Shown: one piece after another, positions 44,437 through 57,800 of the stretch
Position numbering within the stretch: the first letter of the stretch is position 1
Layout of the letters: every line of letters starts with the position of its first letter
Assembly: GCF_024763615.1 (NCBI RefSeq)
Contig: NC_077223.1
Coordinates: 55,490,627 to 55,554,626 of the forward strand
Direction of reading: 5' to 3'
DNA from: Phlebotomus papatasi
Lineage: Eukaryota > Arthropoda > Insecta > Diptera > Psychodidae
DNA: 64,000 bases
Notes under the pieces: generated by a model
Database searches by the model: none
What the model saw: only the letters and a program-made list of their open reading frames with translations
Told to the model about the DNA's origin: nothing
Made by a program: the position numbers and the translations under genes

Positions 44437-47400
44437 GAATACAAATTATTTAATAGAGATTGTTTAATAAAAATTTATTATAGTCTCAACAATAATTAAA
44501 TCGCGCCATAAAGCAATGCTCAAATATATACTTTTACTGTTAGAAAATTTAATTGAAACGTATAGAGATAAATGCTATACGAGAATTTCCAAACAACTTG
44601 CACTGAAAACTGGTCTTCGTGGTCACTCTTGTATTTCCCGGTTTACAACTAGAGTTATTTAAAATTACATAAGCTCTTTTCTCGTCTTTCTTAGTGTATG
44701 AGAAGAAGAGAAACACCACTACTTCACCCATACTATTCAATCCAAACAATCTGCTAAAATATTATTCCCAATTTTCTCTAATTACGAATATAATAATAAC
44801 TATGATAAGCTAAAATCTTCATTTTTATTTGGGTTACTTAATTTGTCCTTTTTTTCGTTTCGTGCATTTTGTTTATTACTAAAAATAAAATACATATAAC
44901 AAATTATTACATTAAGTGCTTCATTTCACTGAAACATTTAATGTACGTCAGGGACGTTTGTTAGGAATATTTTATTCCTGAGATTGCACTTAGCAACTAA
45001 TGAAAATTTGGTGAATTTGGTGGTTATCCGATGTTTGGGTGTCGAGATATTTAAAAACAAAATGGTGCCTGAAAAGTCGTTGCACCTGAAAAGTGTGGAC
45101 TGGAACCGTCAATATATAAATTGAATAGCAAATTTACTATTATTAATTTACTGCAGGGTCACTGTCCTCAGAAGCCAAAACGTAATAATAGCATTGATAA
45201 TATCTCAGATGACTTTTTTTGTTAGTCACTTTAAATCTTTTTAAAGTATTATTAATAAATCTAAAACTACGTTATTTTATTATTTAATAATCAAAATTTT
45301 ATATTATAGTTTTTATGTGATACTTTTATAACATATATTCATATAACGATTGATCTTTTCTGTAATGTTATTGACTATTTTTTCCACGTCCTATTACTTT
45401 ATTTTTACTTCAATTACATATCTTTTTTTATGTCCAGTACAAATTTGTAAGTAATAATATAGTTGCGTAACAATTGCACACTGCCACTTTACAACTGTCG
45501 TAATTTTAAAAAGTGGTAAGATAAGTAAGAAGAGTAAAAAAAAATGCCGAAAGGAGCGAAAGACAAAGAAAAGTAGATATTGTGAAATAGAAAAGAAGAA
45601 TGATGCGGTAGAAAAAGTATATCACTGAAGATTGAGGTCACTTTTTAAGGTCTAGTGATGTTGATTTATTATTTTGTCTTATTTTGTTGTTGCTTTTTTT
45701 TATATGCATTTAAAACAAAATCGAAAGTTTTCTTACGCTTTCTGAGGCATTATGTCTATGGGTCAAGCGTTAAAGTGATTGAACTTCAACAAAGTAAAGC
45801 CAAAAAGAGAATGCATTTTTTGAAAGGTGATCGTATTGCAAAAAAAACATTTCCCTTTCACATTTCTTGCAGTGCAACTGTAGAAATTACATCTTTCATT
45901 TCTTATTCAAGTAATTCCATGGATAAATTATTCGTATGAAACGTCTTAAAATAGCAATATATACTTCTGCTAATATAAAATTATATAGTTTATTTTCTTA
46001 TTATTTTGAAATAAAATAAATAAAATAAAAAGAATAACTATAAGAATAATTAGCAATAAACTTGAAAAGTGTTTCATGCGTCACATTGTACAATAGTTTG
46101 ATAATGTTCTATTAGCTGTCGTACAAAAATATGATTAAACAAAAACTTATCTGCTTTCTCGGATGTATTATCAAATATAAGATTTTTATTAAAGATTTGT
46201 CAAGTTCTATCAGAAAATAGGATTTATTAATGTCTTGCAATCTTGCAAACTTTTTTAACAGTAATAAAAATGCATAAGTAAAAAAAAACAAATTAAATAC
46301 GATTTAAGTAAAAAATTAATTTTAAAATTTTGTGATTCAGCTCACAAATTAATATTACAAGTGAGAAACAGTGAGAAAAACAAGTGAGTAAAAAATGCAT
46401 CTATTGTGCAAATAGATGAAATGCTAATTATTTCAAACTTGGTAATGACCATGATGATTTCTGTCATATATATTGTTTTTTGTGTTCCTCTATCTAAAGT
46501 AAATATTAGTGCAAGTGAGACACGGTGACTCTGCATATTTTGCATAAATTAAACTGCCCAGTAACACATTCTGACTGGGTTTAACACATGAGTGTTAAAA
46601 CTAAGCAAAGCTTATAAAAAATAAGAAATCTTCACGTTACATTTCCGTATACAATTGAGTCAATTTTATTAAAGAAGACATCAATTGTATTATTCGAAAT
46701 GCTTCAAAAAAAAACCAATGCGAAATCAATCGTTCGAAACTTGGTTGAAATGTAAAAAATATGCATTGCAAAATAATTTTTATGCAATTTCTCTTTAGAA
46801 ATGTTCCTTGAACTATGCAGAATATTGGTAAAAAATAAGAAACCACTGACTTTTTATGCTGAATTGGTACTTATTTACAAAAAAAAGCTTGAAATCTCTG
46901 AAATATTGAATGAGCTTAATATAACTTTTTTTTAATTCATCATTTGAAAAAAAAAAAACAAAGTTGTACGAACATCTTAAAAGTTCATCACGTTTAAAAT
47001 TTTATGAACAAAAATTTTCTTGATGTTGTTATATAAAGACGACAAAAAATATTGCGCCAGTGCCATTGCCCATAACAAAAACAGTATTCAATTTTGTCTC
47101 ATTGTTACGCACAATAATAATCGTTTTTTTTTTTGCATTCCTCCAAAACTTGCAGGTTACAACATACAGATTTATGGGTACTTTTTTATATTATGAATGA
47201 GATGCTCAAATAGTTACAATTACCTGTAATATAGATAATCTGCCTGATTAACTAAAATAAAGTGACGTTGTCAGTTGTTGATAATGCCCGAGTTTGTTTA
47301 GTTGGGCTGTCTTAATAAACTATCACTAATAAAAAATTAAATACACTTTGCACTTTTCATGAGACACCAACAGTTTGCAAATGAAACTGCTTTAAAGCAC

Positions 47401-47593
47401 GGTATTAGGTTGAGTGTTCAGCTCTGGATAATCATCAAATGCGGCACCTCACGATACTATATCCCCACCGTACCCACTATGATCTAAGAGTCTTTTTGAC
47501 TCGAATTTGTCCCCTTCTCCTCTATAATTCCTTCTACATATGACTTCTACTTACGCACTTTCTGTATTCTTCAGTAATGCACTTTCACATGTG

Positions 47594-47597
<4 letters not shown>
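44437..47597. other. Gene-poor AT-rich DNA
   Basis: About 3.2 kb upstream of the CRAL-TRIO gene. A 93-codon ATG-initiated ORF at 45658-45939 has no recognisable motif. Otherwise homopolymer-rich sequence without clear genes or repeats. Confidence 0.4.
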
Positions 47598-47638
<41 letters not shown>

Positions 47639-47651
47639 ATATATATATATT
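47598..47651. repeat. TA dinucleotide microsatellite
   Basis: About 54 bp of nearly pure TA repeats. It directly adjoins the left end of a foldback element, which may have inserted into TA-rich DNA or expanded the run. Confidence 0.9.
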
Positions 47652-48061
47652 AGATGAGCACATATATTCTGTCAGTAGAAGAGGTCTAAAGTTTGGAGTG
47701 GTATATCTCAGCTCCTGATGAATATAATTGGATGAGTGAACTATTGTTGGAAAGCTTAGTTTATTAGCTTTTAGAATCTGGTATACTTAATCTGCTATGG
47801 ATAAACTATGGTCATCCAGAACCATTTATGTCGAAGAAAACACTTTTTGCAACGTCTTTTTTGGCCATCTACTGCTGGGACCAGGAGTAACCCACAATTC
47901 TCGCACAAGGACTATTTGTTAGAGGAACTCAAAGGGTATAATTTGTGGAAGAAACTTTTTTTTTGGACATCTTACTTTTTTTATTCATCGACTTTTTCAA
48001 GAATTTTGAAGTGGTAAACGCAAGAAAAAAAATTACAGAAATCCTAAAAGAGTGGTTTCTG

Positions 48062-48313
48062 CACTGAGAAAAAAAGAGGGTGTGATTAACTTTTTTCCCT
48101 CATAACTAACACTTTTAAGGTGTAAAAATATATCAACATTTTTTAATGTTAATTTTACACCTTTTTAAGGGTAAAATTAACATGAAAAAGGGTAATTTTT
48201 ACCCCAATACACCTAAAAAGGGTAATATTTATACCGATTTCGGATCAATAATGCAGGGTAAAATTAACATTTCCGGAATGTTATTTTAACTTTTTCGGAT
48301 TTCTCTCAGTGTG
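48062..48313. mobile_element. CACTGAGAAA MITE, ~250 bp
   Basis: The ends CACTGAGAAAAA and TTTCTCTCAGTG are inverted repeats. Inside, GGGTAAAATTAACAT-like blocks repeat in both orientations. It sits in the loop of the foldback element. Confidence 0.75.
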
Positions 48314-48603
48314 GAGGGGAAAGATAGACGTGGGGATGAAATTGATGTGATATTTGGATTCCTTGGATCAACTTATGGGGGAGTACTTAGAACATTCCAA
48401 GTCGATATCTTCATTAGTTTGTCCAGAAAATGAGATAGAATGATTTCTGTCATTTTTTTTCTATGCGTATAATATGTTAAAATTCTTGCAAAAGTCGATG
48501 AATAAAAAAAAAATAAGATGTCCAAAAAAAAAGTTTCTTCCACAAATTGTACCATTTGAGTTCCTCTGAACAGTCCATGTGCGAGAAAAATGGGTCACGC
48601 CTG

Positions 48604-48833
48604 GGTATGAATTCTGAGATGCGTGAGTTTTTCACGTGAAAAACTCACGGCTTTTAAATCGTATTTTGTAAGAGTTTCGTTAAGTTTTCATATAAAGTAT
48701 CATGTACAACTCTTACAGCACATAAGAAAGCACGGTATAGTTTTTACGAAAGCTTCACAAAACGCTTACTAAAGGTGATTTCAGAGCCGTGAATTTCTCA
48801 TGTGAGTAACTCACGAATCTCAGAATTCATACC
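48604..48833. mobile_element. 230-bp palindromic MITE, CTG duplication
   Basis: GGTATGAATTCTGAGATGCG pairs with its complement at the right end, and inner blocks GTGAGTTTTTCACGTGAAAA extend the palindrome. CTG lies on both sides (48601-48603, 48834-48836). The uninterrupted left arm of the host element gives the empty site at about 47877-47886 (GGGACCAGGA). Confidence 0.82.
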
Positions 48834-49068
48834 CTGGTCCCAGAAGTAGATGGCCAAAAAAGACGTTGCAAAATGTGTCTTCCTCGACATAAATGGTTCT
48901 GGATGACCATGGTTTATCCATAGCAGATTAAGTATACCAGATTCTAAAAGCTAATGAACCAAGCTTTCCAACAATAGATCACTCATCCAATTATATTCAT
49001 CAGGAGCTGAGATATACCACTCCAAACTTTAGACCTCTTCTACTGACAGAATATATGTGCTCATCTAA

Positions 49069-49750
49069 TATTTCTAAAAATACTTAGAATAAAAAATCAA
49101 AATGTGCTAAAATTGTCCATTTTCTTCTGCAAAATCAAAACTCGGTAAAACATTGCCACATTTTTGTAAAAAATTAAGAAAGACATACTAGTTATGTGGT
49201 ATTCATGTATTGATCTTTAAAAAATTTACTATTTTTCAAGTTTCAAAGCAATATATCAATAAAAAAGAATTCGAGAGCGCCTTTGTAAAATATATCCAAA
49301 ACAAAACTTTTTCAAATTTGCCTTTGTGGTTAAAGACTTCTTTTTTTTAAATGTAAAGGCATCTACACATTATTGGGAGCAATTTTTGTCAAAAATCGCA
49401 TTTTTGACAGATTTTTTACGTTTCTATCTACAGCACTGCAAGCACTTTCCTTCAAAACCGCATTTTTTAAGGAAAGAAATGTTTAGAGTTCATAAGGAGC
49501 AATTTTCGTCGAAAGCTGTTCTCTTAACAGATTTTTTGTACATTTCTTCCTGGAGGAAACTAAAACAATTTTTGACATAAATTACTGCCAGTGTAAATAC
49601 CTTAAGAAACAGTTTCTTGGCTGATCGATTTTCTTTCAAATCAATTCAAAGAAATATTTATTAAACGGTAAAGTAAACAAGCGTATTGCTTTACTATTTC
49701 ACGACAAAATTTTTGAATGAAAATTGATTTTTTTTAATTATTTAAAAAGT
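49069..49750. other. AT-rich DNA, no gene seen
   Basis: Several short ORFs without recognisable motifs, and no clear repeat ends. Confidence 0.35.
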
Positions 49751-49800
49751 TATTCATTCATTTATTTTCAACCGCTTATCCCTATTGGGGTCGCGGTAAA
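49751..49800. repeat. LINE-type 3' tail fragment
   Basis: ATTTTCAACCGCTTATCCCT followed by ATTGGGGTCGCGG resembles the widespread 3' tail of Rex1/CR1-like retrotransposons. Only this short piece is present. Confidence 0.5.
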
Positions 49801-49838
49801 AAGTTATACAAATGGTAATTTTTATTTAATATTTTAGT

Positions 49839-50933
49839 TCATATCGCACATTGAATATTACAATGGCGGATGTCAGATTTCAGCATTTTTCAGGAGACGG
49901 CCTCAAAAACTAAATTTCATAATATTTTCTTATTTTCATTTACAAATTTTAAAGATTGTTTGTATATGATTCCACTGGAAAGAGCACATATGTGGAACTC
50001 GAAATATTGGACTTTTATTACCCAAAAATATAGTTATTTAAAAAATTAAAAAATTATCCGTCACTTTTACACTTATGCGGCAAAATTGCCAAAATTATCG
50101 TCACTGTAATACTAAAAATCCAGACAAGGATTTTAAGATACGCCTCTTGTTTAGTAATTTAAATTTTAATAGAATTATTTTTTATTGGATTTCAACAATA
50201 TTTCTTTTGTTGTTTGACTATAAATTAATTTTAAAAATCATAGACCCATTGAAATTAAAAATAAATAATGAAAAGTTGTGAATTTTATTTATATTTCATT
50301 TTATTTGTCCATGAATCCATTTCATTTCTTTAGATCTCTTTGTACTCTATATACAATTGATATTTTTTATATAAAAAAGTCAAGTTTCGAATATTTACTT
50401 TTACAATTTAGTCAAGATTTAGATAAAATGTGTGGTGCTTTTTTGGAATAAGATTTCCCTCACACAAAGAAATAATATCACGTTTCTTTGTGTCTTTTAG
50501 AGGCAGTGGTCCATTGTAAACCTTTTCCATCTTGCAATTTCTTTCTAAAAAACAATCCACTGCACTGTACGAGCGAACTATGCAGGTTGTTGTCACTGTT
50601 TATTCCTCGAAATGTCAAAAAATGAATGCCGTTTAGTGATACAAGTGGCGTAGGATTCATGGTCAGTGGAATAGTGGCGTATGATTCGTCAGATAACGCC
50701 ATTGTAACACTAAAAACATTCAGAGAAATAATTATACGCCATTTTTATACTATTTTTGTTCTGCAAGCTTGACAAATACTCAAAATTATGAAAAATGTTT
50801 CTAACAAAGTTGTTGAGATTATTAAATATAATGAATATTTAATAAATTTACTATGAGAATACAGCAATATCTCAAAATTGACAAAAACCAAGATCCGCCG
50901 TTGTAATATTCAATGTGCGATATCTAGTAAAAA
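49839..50933. mobile_element. Element with 31-bp ATATCGCACATTG ends, ~1.1 kb
   Basis: ATATCGCACATTGAATATTA at 49839 returns as its complement at 50933, about 31 bp with one mismatch. On the minus strand inside it, an ORF at 50408-50596 reads VYNGPLPLKDTKKRDIISLC, then NLIPKKHHTFYLNL, a Lys-rich layout similar to C-terminal segments of uncharacterised transposon-encoded proteins. That similarity is an impression, not a family match. Confidence 0.65.
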
Positions 50934-51363
50934 TTTTGATAATTTTAATTTTTTCAGAGCAACTGGATCTGTCAAGTATTTTTCTTCATCATTACAACAA
51001 TCAAATATCATAATTTCTGCATATATTTACTCTTAAAAAAATTTGACATATATTTTTTATATGTAAATCAAAACTCTATACAAGATTCATCAATATGTAC
51101 AGAATATCATATACATCTGTCTTTATACATCATATATCTCTCTATATATTCTTTCAAAACGTAGCAAAGTAACTGTTACGTGTAAGAAAATGTGCGAACT
51201 ACAATCATATTTTGAGATCACCTGTGATATATGTATAGTGATATATCTGTATTGCATTTAAAATATATGCAATTTAACGAGTGTGGCAATATCGAATGCA
51301 ATTTCCGCATTTTAGCACGTTTATTGGAGAAAAACTACAAGTTACTATACTATATATTATGCT

Positions 51364-51990
51364 ATCTTATATTACACGGATGATATGAAACAACCTCATT
51401 TGACTGATAACATAATTTATACAAATAGATGGTTTAAGGTTGAGAACTATAGTGATATCCTGGATCAGTTTACTGTAGGTGAGATTCTTGGCATGAGCTA
51501 ACTCAGAATGAATGTAAATTCGATTTAGAGCTGAAGTCGAAAGACGCCATTCAGTTATCTTGATGTTTGGGACACCTGAAAGGGGATAAATGGGACGTTG
51601 ATTTTCGACAAGATTGTAGGTGGTATGCAATAACTGTTTATTGTCAAAATGAAGAATATTGCCCAGTTTCTACTGGAAATCTCCCTCTTGCGTAAAGTTT
51701 ATCAGTGCAGCAGATTTCTCTAACTACAGGGACAATTAAACCATCATTGTCTTGGGAATCAATAATTCCTTCCCAGAGGATATTCGATCGTAGCCCAATC
51801 TAGTTAAAAACTATTTTTTTCGAAAATTTCTCGAACAAGTTCTCCAGAAAAGGCAAGGCAAGAGCTAATTCAGAGAAATAATGAGAAAACAGGTACAATG
51901 CAGTTGTCGTAAAATCAAACAGGAATCCATCAATGAGTGCAAAACTAAGAGTTGCAAGAAAATCTACTCACCTGAGGAATTTGATAATCA
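51364..51990 (-). pseudogene. Coding-like remnants in shifting frames, unrecognised
   Basis: On the minus strand, one frame holds SNILWEGIIDSQDNDGLIVP, then VVREICCTDKLYARGRFPVE up to a stop near 51650. A shifted frame continues with LLHTTYNLVENQRPIYPLSG, then VPNIKITEWRLSTSALNRIY. Further upstream is ATGATTATCAAATTCCTCAG followed by GTGAGT, like a first exon. The composition is protein-like, but at least one frameshift or unseen intron is needed. No family is recognised. Confidence 0.35.
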
Positions 51991-53039
51991 TGATTGCAAT
52001 ATTTAGAATAAAAAAAGAAAAGAAAGGTAGATGGAAAATAAGAAGAAAATACTTTAAATAATTGATTGACAATAAATGACTCTACTGTACAAATAAAACC
52101 GATATTCATTTCTAAGTGTAAATAAAAGATGAAACATTTTTATTTTTATCAGAAATATTTTTAATCTGGTATTTAAAATTAATTAACGTGTTCCAGTAAT
52201 ACAAATTATGCGAGAAAAAACGCATCCCGAACATTCCCTTTTGCGTCCCATTTTGCCCCACATCGGGGAGGTTTGGGACAAAGCGTCAAGTAAAATGTTT
52301 TATCTTCTCCAAGAAAACTCAGTTGTTTTCCAAGTTCTATCGAGTACTTTTTATAAATTCAATACCCATAAGTATCCTATAGACCGCATAAAATTGTAAT
52401 ACACTATCGTGGTTTTTTGGAATAGTGTCTCAAAGTCAAAACATGAAAAAGTGTCCCAACCTCCCCGGTCTCCCCTACATATAAAAATCAATAAATGGTC
52501 AAAAAGTTGCATTATAGAGTCTATTAGATCTTTGAGACCCCGATTGATTGTTTCATCGATCAGAAAGGCAAAGTCTACCTTTCGCGAGTAACTCAAGTCT
52601 TTCGCAAGGAAGTTCAAAATATTGTAAGTTTTCAACAAAAATTGCACAGATGTCCTCGTTTTTTTATTTTCTCTCTTCACCTTCAATATCAAGAAAGTGT
52701 TTGATTTATTCGTTACATTATTCTCGATTTCTACGCAAAAATCTCAAAATTTAAGTATAAGGTATTATGTACACATATGTACTTGTACATGTAAGTAGAT
52801 ATTATGAAATATAAACTTGAACTTTTAGTGAAAACTGAGCTTTTCTGCTTTCGCTCATCCTATAGGGGATAGCGCGCTACTTTCGAACCACACAACCTTC
52901 GAACAATTCACTTTTTATTTTTCTTTATGTTCCTTCTATTGATTTTTCCCATAGAACTTCGTAAAAACGCTCGTTTTATAAAACGACAAAATTACTCCCA
53001 ATGTATGTTGTAGGCCTTTATAGCTGAAAACACAAGACA
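51991..53039. other. Repeat-derived AT-rich DNA
   Basis: Around 52230-52480 there are GGGACAAAGCG and GTGTCCCAACCTCCCCGG strings that look like decayed element ends. Around 52860-52910 there is a GCGCGCTACTTTCGAACC string. No gene seen. Confidence 0.35.
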
Positions 53040-53041
53040 TA

Positions 53042-53965
53042 GGGTGGAATCACCAGTTCTCGCCAGTGCCCCACTTCTCGCCACTTACATTGAAATCGCT
53101 ATTTTTCGCAATTTATGAAATAAATGAGTCGCAATTTTTTTGTATTGATTCTGCTTCTACGCATAGAATCGAAAAATAATAATTATTCGTTTTGGATTCA
53201 CGATTTTGATCACTTTTTAGAGCAATATTTTAAGCAAGTGCATCGAATCCAACATCTCTTACCAAATGTACTAAGTGTCGTCAAATTTTCATCAGGCCAA
53301 AAATACCTATTTGGGTAAATAATTTGTTTATTGAATATTTAATTGCACTTGTGGAATACATAAAATTTGTATTTAGTCAATTAATATTTCATTTTATATT
53401 ATTTTTGTATAAAAATGAGGCATGGCGAGAAGTGGTAATATTCTGGAATTGATTTTACCACCTGTCGCCATATCTTTTCAATAGGTGACGCTAACTTCAC
53501 TTCGTACATTCTCAGTTGTCAAATCTGCATTGTTTACTTTCTGCAAAAGCCCCATAATTTGATTTCTCAAATAAAAGTGAAGAAAAATCATTTAAAGAGA
53601 GTAATAATAAAGTGATCACAAGGAAAGAGAAATGGTGAATGTATTCTTTTCATAGCATTGCCTAAAATAACCGAGTGTGGTTCTTTTCAAGTGGGTGGCG
53701 AGAAGTGGTTACAAATTTTACAAAACTGGCGAAAAGTGGTAAAAAGTGGCGACGAAATGGTTATTTTTGCATTATTAATAAAAATCAGTTTTTTAAGTAG
53801 TCCAGCGTTATGTTCTAGGATTATTGTTTTCACGTATCTAGAGCCAATACATCTAACTAAGTAACTTTGTGTCAAATTTGACTTATCTTGTAACAAGGAT
53901 TCAAAAGTTATGATTAAATGAATTTAATTTTTTCCTAAACATGGCGATAGCCGGTTATTCCACCC
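53042..53965. mobile_element. MITE, AGGGTGGAAT family, 924 bp, second copy
   Basis: TA-flanked (53040-53041, 53966-53967). It is the reverse orientation of the element at 16739-17640 with long identical stretches; the shared short ORF (MPKITEC..., GGEKWLQILQ) is explained by that homology. Confidence 0.88.
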
Positions 53966-54239
53966 TATCAACTCCGTTAGTGACATTCAAACACACTTAT
54001 ATTATTATACAGTTATTTCGTATATTTTCTATTTAAATTTTATTGCTCGAACTTAGTAATGAGAGCAATATATACAATGCAAAAACTTTCTTATGATTTT
54101 AAATGTGTCCTACTGGTTCTACATGTAATCCATCTACATGTCCCAACAAATTATCATTTAAGTATTTTGTAATATTAAAAAAAAAACTTATATATTACAT
54201 CTAGTGGTTTTAGATTATTTTCTATTTTTAATGTGTGTA

Positions 54240-54667
54240 GGGTAAGTGTGCCAAATTCCGGCCAGCTTGCAATTTCGGCCACCTTTTTTGTTCTTTGAAT
54301 TTCCATGGACTTTTAGATTTTACGTACTCCAGAGATTATACAATGCAAAAGAATAACAAAAAATGTAGCTTCGACAAACGAGATCACGTGAAAAAGATAT
54401 TAGAAGAATTCCCGAAAGGCAAGGAACTATGAGAATGAAGGTGGCCGAAATAGGACACCAAAGCTATGTCTATATTTTTATTCATTTTAAAATGTATTAA
54501 GAATGATATTAGAGTAAATAGAGACGATAAACTCTTTACAAGGTTCCCAACAACACTCTTTAAGGAGAAAGAATTAAAAAAAATCAATTTTAATTTAAAA
54601 TATTACATTTCAAACGTGAGACTTTGACGCTTGCATACAACTATGCCGAAATTTGGCTCACTTACCC
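54240..54667. mobile_element. 430-bp GGCCGAAAT MITE, copy f
   Basis: TA-flanked, with ends GGGTAAGTGTGCCAAATTCC and AAATTTGGCTCACTTACCC. It lies 3' of CTCF. Confidence 0.88.
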
Positions 54668-54837
54668 TACGCACGATAGCTCATTATTATTAATTTTTAA
54701 TATTGTAAAGAAAAATCTGAGTTCTTTATAATTGTGGTTTCTATAGCCCTAATGTACTTATATAATAATTTATACGTTAAAAGCAAACATTCAATAATGA
54801 AATACATTTTTTCTTTTTAACCAAGAGTAGTTTTTTT

Positions 54838-57800
54838 TTAATTCTTTAAAGTAATATTTATTTTCTTCGCTTTTCGTGATGAATTAGCACCTCTAACATC
54901 ACTTTCATCCTCCTCATCCTATTAAAAAAGAAAAAAAAAGTGTTACATACTAGAAAAAAACATCTTAATCTTTAACTTACATCAAATCCAAAGCAATCCT
55001 TCATATCTTTAGTTCCTGGTTCTGTTTTCAATTGTATTTTTTTGCCATCTATGTCCTCAAGAGCTTGTTCTTCGATATCTAAAGAACAGTAAAATATTAG
55101 AATTAGATGAAAAGTTTACCTTTAATAATTAAATTATACACATACGATCAGTTAAGAGGAATTCCTCGTTGAGTCTGGAATTTTGCTCTTCTTCATCCTC
55201 CTCAGGGATTTGAATAACTTCCAAAACTACATACTGATTATCATCTTCCTCATGAACCATCAAATTCCCCTTATGATCCTCATTTGTTTCATCCTCCTCA
55301 ATTATCTCCTCTGCCTGCATTTCCTCATCTTCATCAAGGTCTTCCTCTTCATCTGTATCCATTTGTTCACTCTTGAACCCACCATCCGGGTATATCAAAC
55401 GCTTCTTGCGGCCGGCCTTTAGTGCCTGAGCATCTTCATGTACAGAAGACTCAGGATCGTGCAAAGCCAAGTGGCGAATAAGATTGCCCTTGTGTCGGAA
55501 ACTGCGATTGCAGTGAGGGCAATGATGGCCTTTTGGTTTGGGTACTGGCGGCACATAATCTGGATTGTGGTAAAGATTGATATGTCGTTTGAGCAGCTGC
55601 TTTTGACGAAAGGATTGCTCACACTGATCACATTGGAAAGGCTTCTGATCGGTGTGGATCAACATATGAGACTCGAGATGACGTGCAGAAATTGATGCAT
55701 ATGGACATAAATCGCATTTGTAGCATTTCTCGCCTTCATGTGTTTTCGTATGAATCTTATAAGTGTACCTAGTGATAAATTTTGAAATACTTTAATGATA
55801 AAATTTCTTACATTTTTTTTTCAAACAAAAAAAAATAATCTATTAAATATTAGAGAAAAAGAAATTTTATATTTATCAAAGATGGCAATATACTCGAAAA
55901 CCAGTGTTAAGCCCAGATAATCTTATGGTAGCCGAGATTCTTTACAGGTGACCTCGAAATGCGTGCAACTCGGGGTGCTAGCAAATTGGAATGCGTGAAA
56001 ATTCGATTGTGAGTTGAATTTTGGGGATAATGGCTCCGGCACATCTTTTATATCAGGAAAATTTCATGAAGTCGAAATTCGCATTCCTTTCTTTCTCACA
56101 TGTTTTGCACATGACTATCTCATTCTTTCGCATATCAAATTCGATTGAGCTAAATTAAATTTGGTGTGATGTTTAAAAGAAGAAGAAGAGTACGAGATAA
56201 TGAGATAGACATATGCAAAATAGGTGATAATTGCTCCGGCACACCTTTTAGATCAAGAAAATTTCATGAAGTCGAATTTCGGATCCATTTCTTTCTCACA
56301 TGTTTTGCATATGTCTATCTCATTCTCTCGCACTCTTCTTCTTCTCTTAAACATCACTCCAAATTCAATTTAGCTCAATCGAATTTGGTATGCGAAAGAA
56401 TGAGATAGTCATATGCAAAACATGTGAGAAAGAATGGGTTTCGAATTTCGACTTCATGAAATTTTCCCGATCTAAAAGGTGTGCCGGAGCCATAAAGAAA
56501 GGGATTTGAATTTCGACTTCATGAAATTTTCCTGATCTAAAAGCTGTGCCAGAGCCATAAAAATAGAGTAAAACTTTTCTTGTCGGTCGAAATGGATAAA
56601 AATTGGCTCGACGCGATTCTTTACCACCAAAATTCAATTCACAATCGAATTTTCACGCATTTCAAGTTGCACGCATTTCGAGGTCACCTGTAAAGCATCC
56701 CAGCTACCATAAATTTATTTGGGCTTATAACTGCTCATTTTTTATTTTAAATATTGTTTGAGGGTGAAGGCCAAAAAAATAAAAAAATGTTCATTGAAAT
56801 CAGTTAATAAACATTAGTATACATTGGATACAGTAAGGGTCAGGGTACAGTGGGTTGGAGTAGTGACAAGTCAGATCCACCATTTGAAAGATCTAGATTT
56901 TATATACAATATAGTAAAATTTCATCTAAATCGATTCATGAACACCAAAATTGTAGTCCATCAAGGGAGAAGTGCTATACCCAACGTTGGAAATGTCTCG
57001 ACCTCAGCTACAACATCAAGGGCCCATCAAACCTAATAAAAAGTGAAGATATTTTTCACTTTTCCTTGTAAAAATTTTACAGATATTGCACTACGACTTA
57101 AACAAATTTCCTCGTATAGTTCTTGTATTATTTCGGCGAGCATTATGAAATGTGTATTTTTAGATAGATTTTAATGAACAATTTCGAAATATATCAGACT
57201 GATGTCAATTCTCTTTGGGAAAAAAAAACTTGCCAATACTCTTCAGTGCTTCTATACAAAAATATATGGAAAAATGAAATATCAAGAGGCCCTTGACAAT
57301 ATACTAAAATTTAAATAAAAAGCATCGTCTAGTTTTGGAAATATTCGAAATCGCAATTTTGAAAATCAATTTTTCGATTAATCGGATCTTCGGTAAAAAA
57401 AAGTTGTAGTATTTCACTAGAGCTTTCCAAAACAGATTTTTTTTTAAATTCTGATAATTAGAACCGGAGATATGCCGATTTGGAAATTAAATTTTTGACC
57501 CTTTCTAGGTCGGCTGACATACAAAATTTGGGCCCGATCTGACGAAGTCGGATTTTACGTGTGCTGTGGCCAAAAAAGTTGAGATTGTAAAGAATCGGAG
57601 CTAAATTATATGAAATAATAAAGGTTATATACTGCATGCCCCACTTGTGCGTGTACATAATTTCTTTCCGGGATTTACAAGTAATCCCAATTTATACACT
57701 CCTTACCCCCTTCCCTTCATAAACATGCTTTTTGGTTAACTCGAAAACACGTCGTAATAGAAATTTTTCAATAACAGAATACTGATAGTTTTTTTTTTTA

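Larger units (their letters stand above)
47652..49068. mobile_element. Long-inverted-repeat element, 1.4 kb, with two insertions
   Basis: AGATGAGCACATATATTCTG at the left end returns as its complement at the right end, and the match continues inward for about 400 bp (for example TGGCCATCTACTGCTGGGAC at 47861 against GTCCCAGAAGTAGATGGCCA near 48840). The spacer carries a 252-bp MITE and the right arm a 230-bp palindrome. No ORF of note. Confidence 0.85.

Noticed and set aside
45658..45939. 93-codon ORF with a hydrophobic start
   Set aside because: AT-rich low-complexity translation, no motif, no splice context; may be chance.
53658..53864. ORF shared with 16791-17042 (MPKITEC..., GGEKWLQILQ)
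   Set aside because: Both lie wholly inside two copies of the same MITE; the peptide similarity follows from DNA identity.
54384..54587. Recurring short ORFs with NSSNIFFTS or YFGHLHSHSS
   Set aside because: They fall in copies of the 430-bp MITE on either strand and show no conservation beyond the element.
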